Below are positions 60,765 to 64,000 of a DNA stretch of 64,000 nucleotides, in pieces (the first letter of the stretch is position 1; the number at the start of each line of letters is the position of its first letter). The position numbers and the translations under genes are program-made. This stretch comes from Sanguibacter gelidistatuariae. Lineage in GTDB: Bacteria; Actinomycetota; Actinomycetes; Actinomycetales; Cellulomonadaceae. The stretch lies in the NCBI RefSeq assembly GCF_900096585.1, contig NZ_FMYH01000003.1, positions 62,001-126,000 of the forward strand, given 5' to 3'. The notes under the pieces are model-generated. The model was not told the DNA's origin. It saw only the letters and a program-made list of their open reading frames with translations, and searched no databases.

Positions 60765-61841
60765 GTGGCAGGTCAGCGCATCGACTATCGGGTAGCACAG
60801 CAGGGGCAAGCTGCCGCGCTGGAGAGGATCGTGAGCCGGGTTCAGTCCCAGCTCGCGGTCCTGCCGGGGGGCGACCGGCGTCCAGGCGATGCTTCTGTGG
60901 TCTTCTTTGGTATGGGCGCTAGCTTTGCGGCGTGCGCCGTGCCGGTCGCGATCCTGGCGGCAGCAGGGGTACGGGCGACGCGCGAGATCGCCAGCGAGAT
61001 GCACGCCGGGCTCGCCGTCCCGGCGAACACGCTGGCGATCGGCGTCTCCCAGTCCGGCCGCAGTCCCGAGACCGTCGAGGTCCTGCGCCGCGTTCCGGCC
61101 GACCGGCGCTGCGTGCTGACCAACGTCGCCGGAGCGGCCCTGTCGGACGTGACGGGCCTCAGCTACGACCTCGGCTCCGAGCAGGACAGCTATGCCTCGA
61201 CGATCGGGTACACCGGAACCATCGTCGGCCTCGCGATGCTCGCCGAGCACCTGCTCGGCGCTACTGCCCAGGACGCCGCGGCTGGATGGCATGGCATCGG
61301 CAGCACGCTGTCCGCCGTCGAGAAGGAGACCGCGCCTCTGGTCGCGGCCGTCGCCCAGGCATCGGCCGGGGTCGTCGCGGCCGACGTCGTGGCTTCTGGT
61401 CCCTCACGTGCCGCCTCCGAGGCAGGCGCGCTGCTGCTCCGCGAGGTCTGCCGGGTGCCGTCCGCGGCCCTGGTGACTCGCAACTACCTGCACGGGGAGA
61501 TGGAGGCGGCCGGAGACACCCTCCACGTGATCATCGGTGACGGCCGCGAGCGTCGCCTGGCGCGCACGCTCGCCGACGCCGGCCACGTCACGCTCCTGGT
61601 GACCACCGCCGATGCTGCTGCTGCGACCGATACCGCGATGACTGACACGTACCCGATCCCGGCCGCGGGCGGGGCGCTGCACCTGATCACGTTGCCGCGG
61701 GTGAGCATGCCGGTCCGGGTCGTGCTGGAGACGCTCGTGCTGCAGCAGCTCGCCGGTGCCCTCGCCGACGCGCGGGACATCGAGATCGAGGACTTCGTGT
61801 TCGAGCACGACGACACGAAGATCGGCGGCATGGTTCAGTGA
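60765..61841 (+). CDS. SIS-domain sugar isomerase/deaminase (AgaS/GlmS-like)
   Basis: 358 residues with two SIS domains; VVFFGMGASFAACAV and IGVSQSGRSPETVEVLRRV (first domain phosphosugar loops), TRNYLHGEMEAAGD (catalytic His-Glu region of GlmS/AgaS-like proteins) in the second. No glutaminase domain, so it is a deaminase/isomerase rather than glucosamine-6-P synthase; amino-sugar phosphate is the expected substrate. GTG 60765 has GAGAGG. Coupled to the kinase by GTGA. Confidence 0.9.
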   Translation: MAGQRIDYRVAQQGQAAALERIVSRVQSQLAVLPGGDRRPGDASVVFFGMGASFAACAVPVAILAAAGVRATREIASEMHAGLAVPANTLAIGVSQSGRSPETVEVLRRVPADRRCVLTNVAGAALSDVTGLSYDLGSEQDSYASTIGYTGTIVGLAMLAEHLLGATAQDAAAGWHGIGSTLSAVEKETAPLVAAVAQASAGVVAADVVASGPSRAASEAGALLLREVCRVPSAALVTRNYLHGEMEAAGDTLHVIIGDGRERRLARTLADAGHVTLLVTTADAAAATDTAMTDTYPIPAAGGALHLITLPRVSMPVRVVLETLVLQQLAGALADARDIEIEDFVFEHDDTKIGGMVQ

Positions 61842-62764
61842 GTTTCTACGTCGGGGTCGACGTCGGCGGGACCAAGACTCATATCAAGGTTGTCGTCGGT
61901 GAGCACGTGCTGACCGACCACGTCGGCCCGAGCACGGGCTGGGACGCGGTCCCCGCCCCGCAGGCCGCCGACTGGCTCACCAGACACATCCGGTCCGCCG
62001 TCCTGCGCGCGGTCAACGACGCCGCACTGATCCCCGACCACGTCGTGGTCGGAGCGCACGGTTGCGAGACGCAGCAGCAGTGCACCGATCTTGAGCGCGC
62101 GCTGCGGGAGCGGCTGGAGACGGACTGCACGGTCGTCAACGACGCGCACCTGCTCGTGCCGGCCGCCGGCCTGTCCAGCGGCATCGGGCTCGTCGCCGGG
62201 ACGGGGGCCATCGCCGTCGGGCACCGGGCGGACGACGGATCTGCGATCTCAGCCGGCGGCTGGGGCTGGGTGCTCGGCGACGACGGCTCCGCCTCGGCCC
62301 TCGTGCGCGAAGGCGCACGTGCGCTGCTGCGCCTCGCTGACGCCGGCGCGCCGTCCGACGTTCTCGAGCGCCATCTTCTTGAGTCCTTCGCGGCGCCGGA
62401 CCTGGTCACCCTCGCCCACGCGATGAGCTGGGACGGCGGTGTGGAGACCTGGGGCGCGCACGCCCACGCGATCTTCGCCGCGGCCGAGGAGGGGTCCGCC
62501 GCGGCGGCCGGCGTCATCGTCGACGGTGCCCGGTCCCTCGCGACCCTCGTCGCCGCTCTGGTGGCGCGCGGCGCCGCCGGCGCGGACGTCGTCGTGGCCG
62601 GCGGCGTCGTGACCGCTCAGCCGCGCCTGCGCAACGCCCTCTTCGATGCCCTCGCCCAGCAGGCCCCAGGCCTGCGGCTGCACATCCTGGAACGTCCGCC
62701 CGTCGACGGCGCGCTCGCCCTGGCGCGCGCCGGCACCCACCGCTCTGGAAGGAACGCCACATGA
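61838..62764 (+). CDS. BadF/NAGK-type ATPase (probable amino-sugar kinase)
   Basis: 308 residues. ASKHA fold: GVDVGGTKTHIKVV (phosphate 1), VVNDAHLLVPAAG (catalytic Asp), GLVAGTGAIAVG (phosphate 2) and GGWGWVLGDDGSA; VVAGGVVTAQP is the adenosine motif. Closest to N-acetylglucosamine kinase of the BcrAD/BadF group. It likely phosphorylates the imported sugar for the SIS enzyme. GTG 61838 overlaps the SIS stop. Confidence 0.9.
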   Translation: MSFYVGVDVGGTKTHIKVVVGEHVLTDHVGPSTGWDAVPAPQAADWLTRHIRSAVLRAVNDAALIPDHVVVGAHGCETQQQCTDLERALRERLETDCTVVNDAHLLVPAAGLSSGIGLVAGTGAIAVGHRADDGSAISAGGWGWVLGDDGSASALVREGARALLRLADAGAPSDVLERHLLESFAAPDLVTLAHAMSWDGGVETWGAHAHAIFAAAEEGSAAAAGVIVDGARSLATLVAALVARGAAGADVVVAGGVVTAQPRLRNALFDALAQQAPGLRLHILERPPVDGALALARAGTHRSGRNAT

Positions 62765-63684
62765 AGGTCAGCGAAGTTATAGGACCTGGAGTGTCCCGGA
62801 TCGTCGAGGAAGAGGTGCCGGTCCCCGGACCGGGGGAGGTTCTCGTCCGACTGAGCGCCTCGGGCGTCTGCGCCTCCGACCGCGGGGCCTGGGCCGATCA
62901 CGCAGGCCCCGAGCCGCGACGGCTCGGGCACGAGTTCGCCGGGCATGTGGAGTCCGTGGGCGAGAACGTCTACGGCTGGGCGCCGGAGGCTGCGGTCACA
63001 GGCTTTGCCTCGCCCGCCTTCGCCGAGCACGTCGTGGTGGCCGCGTCCGACCTCTTCGAGCTGCCCCCGAACGTCCCGACATGGGCCGGGCTCGGCGAGC
63101 CGCTCGCCTGCATCACCGAGGCGGTGCTGCGCAGCGGGATCGAAGCTGGCATGCAGGTCGCCGTCGTCGGCCTGGGGTTCATGGGACTCGGCGCGCTCCA
63201 GGTCGTGCGGTCGCTCGGGGCCGAGGTCACGGCCTTCGACGTCGCCGCGTACTCGCTCGAGCTGGCGGGCGCGCTCGGGGCGAACGCCGTGCACGACGCC
63301 CTGTCCTTCCCGGCCGCGTTGCGCGGGACCTTCGACGTGGTGATCGAGTTCAGCGGCAGCGCCGCGGCCCTGGCGACCGCGGGTGACCTGGTCGCCCAGC
63401 ACGGGACGCTGTGCATCGGCGGCTACCACCACGACGGCCGCCGTGACCTCGACGTCAACCTCTGGTACCGCTCTGTCACGATCGTGTCCGGCTTCACGTC
63501 CCAGCGGTGGCGCACGCGCGCGGCTCTCGCGCACGGGCTCGACCTCATGGCGCGCCGCGAGCTGACCTTCGAGCCGCTCGTGACGCACCGGTTCCCCCTC
63601 GACGCCGTCGACGAGGCCTACCAGCTGTTCATCGACCGGCCCCGCGGGTTCGTCAAGGCCGTCATCGACCTCGGTGACGCATGA
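62761..63684 (+). CDS. zinc-type medium-chain dehydrogenase
   Basis: 307 residues. GroES-like half with the catalytic zinc ligands Cys in GVCASD and His-Glu in GHEFAG, and Glu-Pro-Leu-Ala-Cys in GEPLACI; the four-cysteine structural zinc loop is missing, making it shorter than sorbitol dehydrogenase. Rossmann motif VVGLGFMGLGALQV. It oxidises or reduces a sugar hydroxyl; substrate unknown. ATG 62761 overlaps the kinase stop. Last gene of the locus. Confidence 0.9.
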   Translation: MKVSEVIGPGVSRIVEEEVPVPGPGEVLVRLSASGVCASDRGAWADHAGPEPRRLGHEFAGHVESVGENVYGWAPEAAVTGFASPAFAEHVVVAASDLFELPPNVPTWAGLGEPLACITEAVLRSGIEAGMQVAVVGLGFMGLGALQVVRSLGAEVTAFDVAAYSLELAGALGANAVHDALSFPAALRGTFDVVIEFSGSAAALATAGDLVAQHGTLCIGGYHHDGRRDLDVNLWYRSVTIVSGFTSQRWRTRAALAHGLDLMARRELTFEPLVTHRFPLDAVDEAYQLFIDRPRGFVKAVIDLGDA

Positions 63685-63716
63685 GTCTCACGTCGCCTGC
63701 CCCCAGCGCCGTCGCG

Positions 63717-63722
63717 TAACCT
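63717..63722 (+). promoter_or_regulatory. -10 element of leaderless prfB promoter
   Basis: TAACCT ends 8 nt before GTG 63731; no ribosome binding site lies in between. Confidence 0.55.
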
Positions 63723-63730
63723 TGACAACC

Positions 63731-64000
63731 GTGGCTACTACCGACTTTGCATCTGCGATCAGCGCCCTGCGCGGCACCCTCGCGACCATCAGCGCCGTGA
63801 CCGACCCCGAGGCGCTGAAGATCCGCATCTCCGAGCTCTCGGAGCAGGCGTCCGCCCCCGACCTGTGGGACGACACCGACGCGGCGCAGAAGGTGACGAC
63901 CGCCCTGTCCCAGGCGCAGTCCGAGCTCGACCGGATCACGAACATGGAAGCCCGCATCGACGACCTCGAGGTCCTCGTGGAGATGGCGACCGAGGGCGAC
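63731..64000 (+). CDS. prfB: peptide chain release factor 2, N-terminal part (runs off the window)
   Basis: 90 codons visible from GTG 63731 to the window edge. The sequence is the RF2 N-terminal helical domain: LKIRISELSEQASAPDLWDD (the conserved E-A-P-x-L-W-D/D pattern) and SQAQSELDRI. It ends translation at UGA and UAA codons. The catalytic GGQ and any internal frameshift site lie outside the window. The start appears leaderless. Confidence 0.92.
   Translation, partial: MATTDFASAISALRGTLATISAVTDPEALKIRISELSEQASAPDLWDDTDAAQKVTTALSQAQSELDRITNMEARIDDLEVLVEMATEGD

Noticed and set aside
63731-64000. Programmed +1 frameshift in prfB
   Set aside because: The visible 90 codons form one open frame with no in-frame UGA; most actinobacterial prfB genes lack the frameshift.

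Overview
This is a continuous chromosomal stretch of a high-GC Gram-positive bacterium, most likely a Micrococcales actinobacterium of the Cellulomonas/Oerskovia/Sanguibacter kind. The reasons are the strongly G/C-ending codons, frequent GTG starts, ATGA/GTGA gene overlaps and many apparently leaderless promoters. An LpdA-type flavoprotein next to purine nucleoside phosphorylase, and an accA3/maf/accE/accD5/birA neighbourhood, recall the birA-deoD region of Mycobacterium tuberculosis. The window opens inside a purine nucleoside phosphorylase gene and closes inside prfB. I saw no rRNA, tRNA, CRISPR array or insertion sequence.

Layout. (1) 1-8.2 kb: nucleoside phosphorylase, cysteine-less LpdA flavoprotein, a membrane endonuclease/exonuclease/phosphatase protein, and the efeUOB iron-uptake operon with a candidate iron box. 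(2) 8.3-22.6 kb: acyl-CoA carboxylase block (accA-type, nudix, maf, accD5, a His-rich protein, accE, birA), interrupted by a DsbA-like lipoprotein, a DUF885 protein, a VKOR-family protein and a P-type ATPase; a class III cyclase follows birA. (3) 22.6-43.9 kb: accessory functions. These are an SRAP DNA-protein crosslink protein, MFS exporters, three TetR regulators each with a clear palindromic operator, a two-component system flanked by two probable target genes, a second-type ClpP pair with a PopR-like regulator, assorted enzymes, a membrane molybdoenzyme and a Fic protein. (4) 44.2-48.9 kb: a compact tad/Flp pilus operon. (5) 49.0-63.7 kb: a carbohydrate (probably amino-sugar/chitooligosaccharide) utilisation locus with GH9, GNAT, GH20, a two-permease/one-binding-protein ABC importer without its own ATPase, ThuA, a TIM-barrel isomerase, an NAD epimerase, a GntR regulator, a SIS protein, a GlcNAc-kinase-like ATPase and an MDR dehydrogenase. 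(6) the start of prfB.

How they work together. BirA would biotinylate the AccA-type subunit that pairs with AccD5 and AccE. The DsbA-like lipoprotein and VKOR form a plausible oxidative folding pair. The response regulator at 28.9 kb probably controls both the PAP2 gene and the COG4705 membrane-protein gene, because both carry the same 11-bp-spaced CACCTG direct repeat at exactly the same distance from their start codons. The PopR-like regulator probably controls the clpP pair through a TCTGCT-N3-AGCAGA palindrome. The sugar locus appears DasR/NagR-like: three promoters carry TGGT direct repeats and one of them overlaps a close match to the known dre operator. Start codons were chosen by ribosome binding site, by a TANNNT hexamer 6-8 nt upstream (leaderless), or by overlap with the preceding stop, as noted per gene.
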